From NCBI GenBank assembly GCA_963930645.1, contig OZ005653.1:215888684-215952683 (forward strand): 64,000 nucleotides of DNA. The letters are read 5' to 3'. The notes below the pieces were generated by a model. It searched no databases. It was not told the DNA's origin and saw nothing but the letters and a program-made list of their open reading frames with translations. The DNA comes from Salticus scenicus. Its lineage: Eukaryota; Arthropoda; Arachnida; Araneae; Salticidae. The translations under genes were made by a program, and so were the position numbers. Positions 35,263-47,248 of the stretch are shown here, piece by piece; within the stretch, counting starts at the first letter, position 1; every line of letters begins with the position of its first letter.

Positions 35263-36477
35263 CATGTACATAAATTCATATATATATATTTATATATATG
35301 CATAAATTTAATTGAAATACAGGCGTGTTAATTTCTTATTAGATATTAATATATTATTTGTATTTGTATTTTTTAAACATTTTAACACATTATTTATTAT
35401 TTCATTGGTTTAGAAAATAGACGAATATATATATCATGGCTAGTGTAAATATGTAAATTATCTGTTAAAAGTTTATTCATTTGGATTGCCTTTAAATGGA
35501 TAACAGTTTTAAGTAAAATTCCCACAATATTCCATTTTTAAATATTTTTTTTAAATAAATAATTTCCTTTTCTTTTCGCTTTAAGATTTATTTTTTATAC
35601 ACTAACTAAATTTGTATTTAATAAACTTTCTTACAAAGAATGAACCTGGTTTAAAATTTATAAATCATTTTGAAAGAAGCAAAAATAACACAGTGATTTA
35701 AATTTACATATTCTATATGATTAGTATAAAATGTTTTTGATATTAAAGTAAGCAACCATAGAGCAGATTTATCTCTCATTTTTTTCCCTTTCAACTAGCA
35801 CGCAATACAAAAATAAAGTACGATTCTTGATCACGCGTAACATAAAATAGCGTGACTACAAGTAGCAACATTAAGTCTTTCAAATGATCTAACCATAGAC
35901 ATAAAATAGCTAGTGGAAGCAATGTTCAAGGGTCAGTAATTGTTTTCTATCAAAAGCTATAAAAGTTATTTCTAATACTTTATGAGGAACATAAAAATAA
36001 TACAGTAAAATCATGTGTTGTGGAAAAAATCATGAAGAACAACTTATACTATAACACACGCCTATTTCATAGTGAACAAAGTAACATTTACAATGAATAA
36101 TAGTTATTATCTTACTTGCTTTTATTTTTAAAGTATCATATTAAAATATTTTTTTTCCTTGTTATAATTTTTTAATATACTTAAAAGGAATAAAAAATAT
36201 TAATATCTTGGATTTTGATTAAATCGTTAATTGTTTTCTACAAAATAAGAATTCGTGACCAGCGTAAATGTTGCTTCAATCTTATGAAATATTGCCTTAA
36301 TTACCAAAATTATTTTTCTGCAACATAAAAACATAGAATCTAAGGTATGCATATTTTTTTCTAAACTAGGATGTGATGAATATTCTTCGATCTGATTTTA
36401 GTAGTAACTTAATGACAACCTGATACACAAACAAAATTACTGATAAAAATTTATTAAAACACGAAAATGTACATTCA
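35263..36477. other. AT-rich DNA without recognisable gene
   Basis: Short (TA)n runs near 35279-35300 and 35427-35435 and many A/T tracts are present. I see no gene, terminus or repeat of note. Confidence 0.5.
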
Positions 36478-37725
36478 TTAGATGATACATTTTATTATAT
36501 AATAACTTAAAAATAATTATACATTATGGTTGTTTTATCGCTTTCATTTATACTAAGATAAAACGGTAGATTTACAAAGAACTGTATAAAAAAAAAAAAA
36601 AAAATTCAAAATATGCTCCTTTGGTATGATATTGTATGATTTGCATTTAAAAGTACTTAACTGTGTAATCAATTATCCATAATGTATTTAAACTACACAA
36701 ATATTCAGAAAATTACAGTCGGAAAAGAGTTCTTGAAGCAATAGCAATAATTCGTATTTAAAAGATGTATACCTAATATTGTTTTGTTAAGTATATATTT
36801 GTCGTTAGATGACACATTTTATTTTATAATAATGTAAAAATGATTATACATTGTGGTTGTTTTATCTCTTTCATTTACACTAAGATCAAACAGTAGGTTT
36901 AGAAAGAACTGTAAAAATTCACTTAAAATATGTTCCTTTGGTATGATATAGTATGATTTGCATTTGAAAGTGTTTAACTATCGATTAAATTACCCATAAA
37001 TTACTTAAGCTACACAAATATTCAGAAAATTACAGTCGGCAGCAAAATTATTGAAGCACTAGTAATAATTCGTGTTTTTAACCCGGCAGAACGGGCGCCG
37101 TGAAACGTAACATGAGGACGAGTATGGGGTGTCAGCGCATCCCAAACATATTAAAGAACATAAATAAGAAAAAAATCTTTAGAATTCAATCTGTTAATGA
37201 AATTCGTGGTAATTACATTCTTTCTCGTGAAAATAAATAACTGAAATGTTCAATTATCGCTAACTTTAAAAATTAATAGAAAATAAATTAAAAGCACTCA
37301 ACTTTTCCCTCCTTGTTCTAAAAACTTAATTTTTCCCATGTGGCACACTTAATTATTTTCTTTACAATGTTTATTATAATAAAAATGATACATTACTGGG
37401 GATAAGAATACTGAGACATTACTTTTACTAATAATTAGGATGTACATGGATCAGAAACTTTAGATTTTTTGCAGTTTTTACATACAGCTTCAATTTCTGA
37501 GTGTTATATAAGAATGAAAAAGAGTCTGAAATAGCCGTTTTCATACTCTCCGCACGGAAGAGGACCTTGGAGGTAGGTACAAAAGGACCCGACCACTTCT
37601 GTTTATAGGGAGAGACAGCAGATAAATATTTCCGGGCATGGGGTGTCAAAACACCCCGCGCCCGTCCTGCCGGATTAATATTTGCACCTAATACTGTTTT
37701 GTTAAGTATGTATTTGTCGTGTCAA
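36478..37725. repeat. Tandem duplication (~327 bp), second copy interrupted
   Basis: Unit 1 (36478-36804) and unit 2 (36805-37081, continuing at 37675-37725) share ttagatga(t/c)acattttatt, tgttttat(c/t)(g/t)ctttcattta, cctttggtatgatat and aatattcagaaaattacagt, and both end near ttttgttaagtat(a/g)tatttg. Unit 2 is split by the MITE at 37082-37674, so unit 1 serves as the empty-site paralogue (ttcgtatttaaaagatg against ttcgtgtttttaa). Confidence 0.85.
37082..37674. mobile_element. piggyBac-like MITE with TTAA duplication
   Basis: TTAA lies on both sides (37078-37081, 37675-37678). The ends are cccggcagaacgggcg on the left and, on the minus strand from 37674, tccggcaggacgggcg: two mismatches in 16, with gc continuing on both sides. 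Near the right end there is a perfect hairpin (ggggtgt, caaa, acacccc; 37640-37657). The TTAA duplication and CCC-type ends are the hallmark of piggyBac elements. The interior shows no clear transposase; a minus-strand frame at 37428-37649 has none of the catalytic motifs. Confidence 0.85.
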
Positions 37726-40630
37726 GATCTTAGTCTTATGCTGTTTATAAAAAAGTATGTTTATGATAAAAAACCAGCAACCAAACTAAAAAATAAAATA
37801 AAAATAAATCTGATGTGTGCTTTGATAATTTTCCTGCATGCTGTATATGGTATTGAAAAAAAAAAAAAAAAAAAAAAAAAAACGCTTGAAACGCTTTTAA
37901 TGTTTCCTTCCAGGTTTTGTCAATATACAAAATTTTGGTGCGTAAAACAGCTGTAAATGGGAGTGTCTATTGGCATCGTATTCTGAATGGAAAATATTTT
38001 ATGTACTTACCTCAGTATTTTCTGTGCAGTTGATGGTTTTAATCTTTTTTTTCCAAATAATATACATGAAATCATTTCTTTAGAATATTTCGAGAATCTA
38101 ATTGTGAAGAAATTTTGGTTACATGTTTTGAAGTAACATTTTTTAAATAGTTTCCGTTGACTTCAGCTATTTTCACTAAACCATCAGCCACGCTGTTTAA
38201 ATAGTATAACCAATAACCGAGAGTGTAGCTCTAGTCAGACTTTAAGCCCAAACAACCCAAACACCTTTATATTGAAATACCCAAAAAGCGAAGAAAAAAA
38301 ATATCACATTAAGTTTGTGTAGATTTTAAATCAGTATGAAAACTAATTTTTTTTAAACTAATATTTTGAAAACAAAAATAGGTTAAGATAATTTTATCTG
38401 AGTTATCACCATTTGCAGAAAATTAGTAGTAGCTTGTAACTCGTGCTTCGCATAAAACATAATATTGCAGAAACCGGATTTTTGAGGAGAGAGCTAGAAC
38501 TTATTTGTTAAAAATTTAAAGTTAGAGGTTTATTTCCTTATCTAGAAGAAAATCAGATTTCCCTGGAAAACTGCACCCCGCTTGAAAGAAACAAATCTGA
38601 TATATATTTTTGAAAGCAAATCACTGTACGCTATTAGTGACTTTTGCAATGAGATCGTGTGAACTTCAGGTATTTAAATGTTAAAGAAAAAAGAAAATTC
38701 TGCTTTTAAATTTTACTACTTATTTGAAAAAAAAAAAAAAAAAAAAAAAGAAGAAGAAGAAGAAGAAGAACTACGCCCTTTAGAGTAGGAATTAGGAATT
38801 CAAATTAAACTAAAATGAAAATTAAAAATCTAAACTAAAAAAAAAATATTTAAACTGGACTATTAAAATTAAATATATAATACTATAACAGAAATCATGA
38901 TAAAAAATTAAAGAATTTGTAGTATAAAAGTAAAATCCTTTATTTTATTTCTTTTTTACTTTAATTGTTTCTATGTAAATAGTAAAGCAGTCAGTTAGGA
39001 TTTTATTTTCAGAAGGGAGATGGGAGAGAGAGAGTTATAGTAAAAACTCAGTAAAGATAGACCATGCTAATTATGAAGAATGACATTTTTATGCTATAAA
39101 AGGTTTATATTATGCAAGAAAAATTGAAAACAATAAAACTCATCTCAAAATGTATTATATATGCGCAACCTTTTAAAAGTTGCGCATTTATAATAATAAT
39201 AAAAAAAAAATTATTATAAAGCGCAATTTTTATTTATTTATTTTTTCTTCAATAAAAATAATATACGATTGTAAAGAAGATGGTAAAATAATTATTTCCT
39301 AACTAGCCAAAAACGCATGGATTAATAAAAAATAATCTACTTAAAATGAAACCAAATTATATTCAACTGCAAAAATTTAATTTTTTTAACGATCCTTTAA
39401 TAATCATTAGAGAAATACTCAATACTAGAGATAAAATTTGACTAAAATATCTATCTATATTTCCAAAGTAATAATTAACTTAATAATAGTGTTTTCACAA
39501 AATATACTCTACATTATTTAGAATAAATATCTATTACCGTTTGGAGACGTTTCAACTCTAATATTGTTATTTAAAACAACTAATAAATGACAACTTATTC
39601 TTCGGAAATAAGTTTTACTTGACTTATTCATGTGCAACATATTTTTCATTGGAAAAGCTATAGAGAAATATTGATATTCAAACTAAGTTAAAAAACTGGA
39701 ATTGCATCCACTGTACAGTTTTCTACATAAATATTCAGTGCATTTTCTTCAAAATTCGTTAATAATGTTTTAAATTATTTAAATATATGATTTAAATTAG
39801 TTTTAAGAATTTCAATAATTTTCGATAATTTCAATAATTTTCGACAGAGAAACTGTGCCAAATATCAAAGTGATTTATATCCTTTTTTTTTCTTTTTAAT
39901 AGGCACTTATACGTATATGTAGCTACTGGAAGAACAGTAATTATCTGTCTGGGACGAACAAGAGAATTCAACATTAGTAGTGTAGCTAAACTATTTTTTT
40001 TTTCTTTTATAAGCCAAAGATTCAAGAAAAATAATTACTTTGAAACACACGTAGATTTTTGAAAAAATAAAAATTAACAACATAGGAAAATAATTTCTAG
40101 GAAAAGAGAATTATATTTGCTCATACATAAGTAGCAGAAAACAGTTTTAAATATTTACACAATACTTTTTGTTTTTTTTTTTTTAATCATTTTTGATTAT
40201 GCTTTCGAATTAAAATGCATTCAAACGATAAATAAATAAAAATATATTTTGCATTTTGTTAGTTAACAGTAGATATTTTCTGCCATTAGTTTATGTTTGT
40301 TAGAACAACTAGATAAAAAAGAATAAAATTTCTAAGGAGAAATTAAACTTTACCTTTTTTAGATCTTTCTATACCTTTTAACAAAAATAATTTGGTTATT
40401 TGGTTTGACGTTTAGAATAAAAACTCTTTCGCCCCCCTCCCTATCCCTGCTTCATCTGTTCATCTATCTGTTTTTAAAAATCGTTAACATATAAACGTGA
40501 CCATGTAAATTACCATATGAACGTGTGAATAGGGCAACTACCTTTAGTATAACGGTATTAGACCTGCGTGGTTCATTTTTATCACCTATAAAAACCAAAT
40601 AAAAGGCGTACTAAACAAAATATACATATG
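37726..40630. other. AT-rich DNA without recognisable gene
   Basis: It holds poly(A) tracts near 37857-37880 and 38728-38748, the latter followed by (GAA)n, and a perfect hairpin at 39161-39187 (atgcgcaac, nine-base loop, gttgcgcat). The segment 38262-38350 is a diverged direct copy of 44139-44224 (both contain ttttaaatcagtatgaaaac). No gene was recognised. Confidence 0.5.
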
Positions 40631-40639
40631 TGTGTGCAT

Positions 40640-41123
40640 ATGTTTCGTAACCAAGGCAATTCATCTTTAGATTTTGTCAGATTTCACACCAAATGCCTTG
40701 ATTGCCACTCTAAAGTGTTTCATGGCAAGGCGTGGTAAAAGTTAAAAAATATTCACAGATAATGCGACAAACTTTGTGGGGGCTAAACCCCAATTGAAGA
40801 AATTCTACAGATTAGTTAACTTCCCTGAAAATTACTTACATCATATTTTACTACTGAAAGTACAAATTGGAATTTTATTTCTCCCAGATATCCTCAATTT
40901 GGTGGATTGTGGGACGCAGGGGGTAAAATCTGTAAAACATCACTTAAAACGAGCAATAGGATATTTGTGCCTTATATATGGAGAGTTTGAAACTATAGTA
41001 AAACAAGTTGAGGGTATACGCAACTCCAGACCCTTAACCCTTATGTCAAATGATTTTGACAATTATGATGTGATGACACCTGCTCATTTTTTGATAGGTA
41101 GATCAATGAACTTGAAATGTTAA
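40640..41123 (+). pseudogene. BEL/Pao-like integrase fragment, frameshifted
   Basis: The plus-strand reading starts VTKAIHL near 40650 and continues with SDFTPNALIATLKCFMARRG, a stop, and IFTDNATNFVGAKPQLKKFY. Then, in another frame, NWNFISPRYPQFGGLWDAGG, and back in the first frame GVKSVKHHLKRAIGY, RNSRPLT and MTPAHFLIGRSMN. The first of these matches the TK-x-(V/I)-HLE, TDNATNFVGA and W-FI-P-PHFGGLWEA signatures of BEL/Pao-type integrases, with catalytic Asp in TDN; the catalytic Glu position (normally WEA) reads Asp here. NSRPLT-TPAHFLIGR is typical of the region after the catalytic core. Two frameshifts (near 40855 and 40920) and stops make it dead. No LTR or reverse transcriptase was found nearby. 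Confidence 0.85.
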
Positions 41124-41197
41124 TGCATCAATGGTATTACTATTCTTAAATCGACAAATGGACTGTAACATTAATTAAAGAAACTATTTTTAATCAT

Positions 41198-41338
41198 ATG
41201 AAACCTTATTCTTGGCAACGACACTTCGGTGTTCCGAGCTTACATGCTTCTGTTTTTCAAGCTGAAACCCAAAACAAATTACTGGTACATGGAAAAAAGG
41301 GTGATCGCAGCGCCACTTCACAACTTAATGTATCATGA
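41198..41338 (+). CDS. 46-codon open frame, doubtful
   Basis: The frame begins MKPYSWQRHFGVPSLHASVF, continues with QAETQNKLLVHGKKGDRSAT and ends SQLNVS. It follows the integrase remnant, is clearly more GC-rich than the flanks and has normal amino-acid composition, but I do not recognise it. It may be part of the retroelement pol downstream of the integrase, or part of an unrelated repeat. It is probably not a functional gene. Confidence 0.2.
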   Translation: MKPYSWQRHFGVPSLHASVFQAETQNKLLVHGKKGDRSATSQLNVS

Positions 41339-41439
41339 TATATAAACCTAATCTATTATACATGTATATGTGTATCCTTTTTTTAGATGCATAATATTTT
41401 AAAATGTTTTTATTAATTTAGATTCTTGTTTGTTTGTCT

Positions 41440-41910
41440 GTCCAGTACAAATCTTGAAATCGATTTTTAAATAACTTCCCGACTAGCTAGAAATTTGAAA
41501 CTTTCAGGACAGCTCATAACACAGTGACAATACATTTTTTTAATACTTTTAGTCGACTGTTTCAGGTCCCTACTGCCTTCGGCAGCGTTTATATGATTCG
41601 AAAGAAAATTTATTTAAATAACTTCTCGACTAGCTAGACATTAGAAACTTTCAGAATAGTTCAAAGCACGGTGAAATTGCATATTTTAATACTTTTAGCC
41701 AACTGGTTCGGGTTCCTGCTGCCTTCGGCATCTTTACCAGTAAAAAGCTTGCAATCGATTTTTAACTAACTTCCCAGCTAGCTAGCCATTTAAAACTTTT
41801 ATAACAGCTCAAAACACGATAGCAATGCATTTTTTAATTTTTTTTAGCCAATTGTTCTGGGTTCCTGCTGCTTTCGGTAGCGTTTATATGATTCAGCAGA
41901 AAATTATAAA
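41440..41910 (+). repeat. Three 147-bp units shared with the 60 kb element
   Basis: gactagctag (or cagctagctag) recurs at 41481, 41628 and about 41778. Each unit continues with gaaactttca and ends with gctgcctt(c)ggca-type hairpins (ctgccttcggcagcg). Two unit types alternate: one starts cttgaaatcgatttttaa or its relatives, the other agaaaatttatttaa. A short gtttgtctgtcc precedes the first unit. Terminal repeats and the 3' hairpin are missing, so this is a fragment of the family whose full element is at 59723-60963. Confidence 0.75.
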
Positions 41911-43788
41911 ACATGGTACATAAAAACTTCTTTTCATCGTGTAATTATTTTCTTTATATTGGAAGAGAAATATTTCCAGTTTCACGTTTGAAACTATTTT
42001 ATTTATATATTAATTATTAATAAATTTTATGGAATATGCGTGTATCTAGATGTTAAAGCGACGGAATTTTTTTAAACAGAACACTTGAAGAATTATTTAT
42101 AAAATTTTAAAATGTGGTATTTAAATTTTTTTAACATAAAACTGTACATATTAGGTTTTCTTCAAATCGCTTAAGCACTTATTAAACATTATATTATATT
42201 TTTTTTTAAATACCTAAGAAAAAAAAAACTTTCTTATGTACTCAAGAAATGATAAATTATTCTATTAAAAAAAAAAAAAAAAAAAAAACTTAATGAATGA
42301 TTTAGAATAGCTTCGCATAGTGGTGATCGTGTTATCCGTAGATTGTTGATTGATCGTTCAAAAATAAATCTTTTAAAATAAAGATCCTTTTTATAAAGTT
42401 AATTTTTGAATTTTAAATATTTTTAGGTTTACTCATTGGAGATATTTACTTGACAAGATAAGATACATATTATGTAAAGATACATATTATGCTTTTAACG
42501 TAAAATGTTATTAAAGTGATAAATAGTATTTATTTATCAAAAAACCGAAATCATTGTTGATTTCTAATATACTTATTTATAAAACAGTTAAGAAAATTTT
42601 AGCATAAAAAGTTAGTAATTAATAAAAATTATGAGATTATTATTTCTAGAAATATTTAATATTTATTATTTGATTTTCATTTATTTATTTTTCAATATTT
42701 AAACTTAGGAACAGTTACGCACGCAACAAAATAAAATCTTTTTAATCTTTTGTATAAAATCACGAAATATTTCGTGAGAGTAAGAAAAATAATTTAGTAA
42801 TTATGTCTACTATAATTCTTTTCTATTTCACAATGAAAAGAAGAAGTTTTGAACTGCGTTTCTTTATTTTCTAAGAAGACAGGAACCCCTGAAAAAAAAA
42901 ATAAATAAAGGTTAAAAAAAAAAGGTTTTATCTGTTAACACGTTAACAAAAATTTAAAAAAGCTTTATCTGTCTATTTCAACCATTATAATAATAATAAT
43001 AATTATTATTATTTTTAACATTATTATTATTATTATTATTTTAATAAAAATGTCCATACGAATTTTATATCGATAATCTTGCTCACACAATTCCTCCGTG
43101 ATGGTTAGAAAGAATTTATTGAAAGATTATGAGCTTTTACATTACGTATAAAAATTTGAAATGACGAATAATTATATTTTTAATATTAAATTTTTGTAAT
43201 TATAAGCACAATTACGCAAAAAAAAATGATAATATTTTAACAATAATGATAATATTTATTTAAAAAGAAGGGAGGGTTCTAGCTATTTTTTTTTTTTAAT
43301 TATAGTGTTTTTTGCAATGTATACTAGTTTTTTTTTTTTAATTACTATGGATCATATGATGTATTGTTTGCATGTAATCATGCGCACAAGGCTAACGACA
43401 GAAATAATTATTTCTGACATTTTTAAGAAAATAGTATTAAAATTGAAAATGTAGAATTATTATAACAACTGTCATGGATATATATATATATTCTTTCTTA
43501 AAACCGCTTAAAAGGTACAAGTTTTAACATTAATTATTTTTCAAGTGTTTGTAAGAAGAATGGATTTCATTTTTTGTTGATATTTCTACCGTTCAAAGTT
43601 ATCTGACAACTTAAATTAAATATAGTAACAGTTAAAAAGTAATAATATTATATATATTTGTTTCAATAATTACAAATGCTTTCTTTAAAATTAAAAACTT
43701 TTTTAAATTAATAAATTGTCATATGTAAGTTTTTAACTATACACGCTTTATGATATATAAATTTTAAAACAAAAACATGACATTCTGG

Positions 43789-43826
<38 letters not shown>

Positions 43827-44425
43827 GTAACGTGGAAAATTACCAGTCATATTTATCGATAATTCCAGCCTACAATATAATGAAGTTGTTAGAGTTCTGG
43901 CCTTCTGTTTCCTTTTAGCTTCTCAGCTCAGATTTGAATGTTTGTAGGTGTACGAAACACACATTAAGTCGCATGTTTTCATTTAATTAATCTACGCTGT
44001 ATATACATATATAATCCCAAACCAAACTGAACAATCGATAATTCCAATAGGGAATTATTTGTCTTTCAGCCCAAACAGTGATATATAGGGAATAAAAAGG
44101 ACTGTTACCGACATTCATCAACTTAATTAATCCCAAGCATCTTTATGTTGAAATACCCCAAAAGTGAGGGGAAAAAAACCTCGTTAAGATTTTGTAAATT
44201 TTAAATCAGTATGAAAACTAATTCATTATTGTCGCAGGATTGCTCTATAATCGGAAATATACAATATATATACATATATATATATATATTTAATTAGGAA
44301 AAAAGTAGTTTTTTCATGAATCCTGTATAGTGCCGTATTAGAAATTCAGATTAAAGTACGAAAATTAACACCTTTATATCATACTCATGTATGTGAATTC
44401 GATTAGATAGGTCGGTAAAATATCA
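41911..44425. other. AT-rich DNA without recognisable gene
   Basis: It holds (TTA)n and (ATA)n near 42990-43045, a 34-base poly(A) tract at 43791-43824, and the diverged repeat partner of 38.3 kb at 44139-44224. No gene was recognised. Confidence 0.5.
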
Positions 44426-44429
44426 GTCT

Positions 44430-46654
44430 TTAAATTATTCGCATTAACTCTTGCACTTTAGCATGGAAAACTCGTACCACAATGTTTGACCTGTTATTCG
44501 GTGTCTCCCAAGGATGAATAATATCTTTTATTTCCGGCCACGCAGGATGGCAAGTAAATGTAATGAAAATATCTGGTTTACCGAACTTCCTCACTAATAC
44601 CATAGCATCTTGGTAATTCTGCATCACGTTTTGAGGAGTACCAATGAAGGACGAAGGCAGAACTACAATTCGACCTACTCTCAACTTTTCCTGTTCAGCT
44701 CTCACATGTAAAGCGTCTGATAACCCTACATATGTTTCTAGACGCAATTTAGTTTGTTCTCGGCGGATGTACTTCAGTCTATCACCTTCAATGCGACAAT
44801 AATAGTCAACAAAAAGTTGTTGAGTAAGTTTTCCAGCATTTATCACAGGGTTGAAGGTACCAGCAGGCCCACTTCCTCGCACTGCAATTCTAGATAAAAC
44901 ATACACTCGCATAGTAACAGTCTTTCTTTTTTTTGTTTGACGTACACCTTCAATAGGCATATCTATATGCCACTCAGGTTCACCGCAGAGAAAAATCAAA
45001 GTATAACCCATAGGATCACAATGCATACTATCATAATTTATTTTTTGCAAACCGCCTTCTTTTTTCATACACTGAGATATGTCTGTGAGAAGGTGGCGCT
45101 CCGTCACCTGTTTCAAACACAGCAGCAATTTCAGAACATGATGGGTCATTATAACGTCGCTTATCTTCAGATGGTTCATGATAGAATCGCATAACAAAAT
45201 TGAGTGGAAGACGATTTGTCTTTCTGAGCAAGAACTTTTTCCTCCTCGACTTTCTGATGCATTGTCTTATATGAGCGAACATAAGGATTACATTTTTCCA
45301 ACAAATTATTCAATTTTGTAAGTGTTTCTTCAGTCAAATCTGAGTTAGCACCATGGGATATTCTTATTTCATTAGCTTTGGCAAAATCAAGAATATATAA
45401 CTGACCATATGAAGTGCTTTGTAAATCTTTGGGATAGAGAGGTGAAACTCGATGATGTACCATTCCGTGAATTCTGAAGGTGTAAGGACCATAATTTGGT
45501 GGCAACTCAACTTTTGCACCAAATCAAACAAATGACATTGCATTATTGTATTGGCGAATATTCTCTCTAAAACTTTTGGATTTTCAATCAATACATGTGA
45601 ACAACTTTTCCAATTCATGAAGAATAATAATGGGTGGAAGTTTAATTTTACCATCATAGCAACAGAGGGTGAAGCGGCCCGCTGTATTTTTCTCGGCTTT
45701 AAAATACAGTGCAGAGCAATGCTGACAAACCTCCTGAAGACTACCTACAGAGAAAGGTTTCACATCTGGAATAACATCTGAAACGGCGCACCTTGAAGTA
45801 ATCTTAAATTTCTCAATTTTGTGATTACGCTGTCTTACAGTCTTAGCAGTTAACTCACGACGACCTGTTAAAGTGGCTTTACGTTTAGGCCTCTGAACAA
45901 TAATAGCAACTACTTCATTGTGGGGTTGGCATTCACTGTCAGCCAATGAAGAAATGTTTTCAACATGATTACACTCTTCCACAACTGTTACATTCGTACT
46001 TGTAGTACTCTTATTTTTCAAAACACTATAATGTCCATCATCCAAGTTGCCAGAAAATAATAAGTCGTGAATAATGAGGCCAGAACCAGAGTCGGTAATT
46101 ACATCACTATTCTCCCTGTGAACTCTGAACTGGTAATAGGAAAATAACTCACTCACACTGTGAAGTTCAGCATGCCCACCTTTCTGTCCATTATCACCCA
46201 TTACAGGTTTTACATCAGTCATTCTACTAATACTTCCTCCATAAGATTCGTCACCAATAATATAATTTTTATATGCACGCCACTTCTTTGTAATATTGCC
46301 AACAACAGCTGAGCGTATTTCAATATGCCTATCTTCAGTACCACACAGACAGTGAGAAATTACCTGGAATAAATAATTACCATCACCAATAATAGGAATC
46401 ACTTAAAAACTGTTTGTCTTTGAAGGACCACACGTCATTGAAGAATTCTCATCCGCAGAGAGTCGTATTTTTTTTGTGGCAGAAGGAGCACGCGTCATTG
46501 AATAATTCTCATCCGCAGAGAGTCGTATTTTTTTTGTGGCAGAAGGAGCACACGTCATTGGAGAATTCTCATCCGCAGAGAGTCGTCTTTTTTTGGTCAA
46601 CTTCCGTTCCTCACACATCCTTTTAGCATTCTTCGTCTTCCTACCAAGACCCAT
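44430..46654 (-). pseudogene. Helitron/Helentron OTU-Rep gene, 5' part, decayed
   Basis: Read on the minus strand from 46654: a basic N terminus (MGLGRKTKNAKRMCEERKLT) with tandem repeats, an in-frame TAA at 46405-46403, an OTU-like domain (GDGNYLFQVISH near 46385; DGHYSVL near 46035), a basic linker, and CQHCSALYFKAEKN with a later CC and GKIKLPPI. After a frameshift near 45590 come NPKVLERIFANT and, in yet another frame, NYGPYTFRIHG; then RFYHEPSEDKRRYNDPSCSE, and finally LFVDYYCRIEGDRLKYIR, VVLPSSFIGTPQNVMQNYQD and FGKPDIFITFTCHPAWPEI. This is the order of the Helitron_like_N region ahead of the Rep nuclease. The sequence breaks off near 44430, before the HUH motif, the catalytic tyrosine and the helicase. 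The OTU nucleophile Cys is replaced by Tyr (GNY), the His is kept. Stops and at least three frameshifts make it non-functional. Confidence 0.85.
46441..46590 (-). repeat. 60-bp coding tandem repeat in the Helitron N terminus
   Basis: Two full 60-base units (46441-46500, 46501-46560) and a partial third encode near-identical 20-residue units on the minus strand (KKIRLSADEN, then (S/Y)SMT(C/R)(A/G)PSAT). The repeat is in frame and keeps its KK(I/R)RLSADEN core, so it may have expanded while the gene was still translated. It could act as repeated nuclear localisation signals (KKRRL, KKIRL); this is an inference. Confidence 0.8.
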
Positions 46655-47207
46655 AATTAAAAGTACTGAAATGCAAATATTTAAAATATTTGACCACTAA
46701 ACTAAATAATATGCGTATATGAATATCACTATCATATCAGTTCTAAAAATATGTCTTACAATAATGAAATATATACGCCCTGTTTTATGTACTTTCAAGT
46801 GTCTCCCATAGGTAAGAGGATATAACACAATCAGTAGTTTTCTTTACTAAGAGAAGATGTCATAGCAGTAGGATAATCTTTCTTGAATACAATGAAGAGA
46901 TACGAGAGTTCCATTCAGTTCGCATCCCCAGTGGTTTAGTTCTATTGCTTGCACAATCACTGGAAATATCAAAAAGTTGAAATAATCTGTTAGATTGGTG
47001 ACAAACTTATCTCCACTTATAAAGGATTTAGAAATAACAGTAAGCAGCAACATTTCCGTCTTAGATAAGCACATGTCCTTAGTGAAAATGCGAATTGTTA
47101 ACTTAAAAGAAAAACATTTTTTTTCTTTTTTCTTTTTTTTTTTTTTTTTTTTAAACCTCAATACGTTCAAAAATAATGTATAGGATTGTTGAATTTAATG
47201 AACACTA

Positions 47208-47248
<41 letters not shown>

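Noticed and set aside
37428..37649. Possible piggyBac C-terminal cysteine-rich domain on the minus strand (CKNC...DPC in another frame).
   Set aside because: Only three cysteines in a loose pattern, with stops around them and no catalytic motif.
44937..45781. Plus-strand open frames across the Helitron remnant.
   Set aside because: They are shadows of the minus-strand coding remnant, whose motifs are recognisable.
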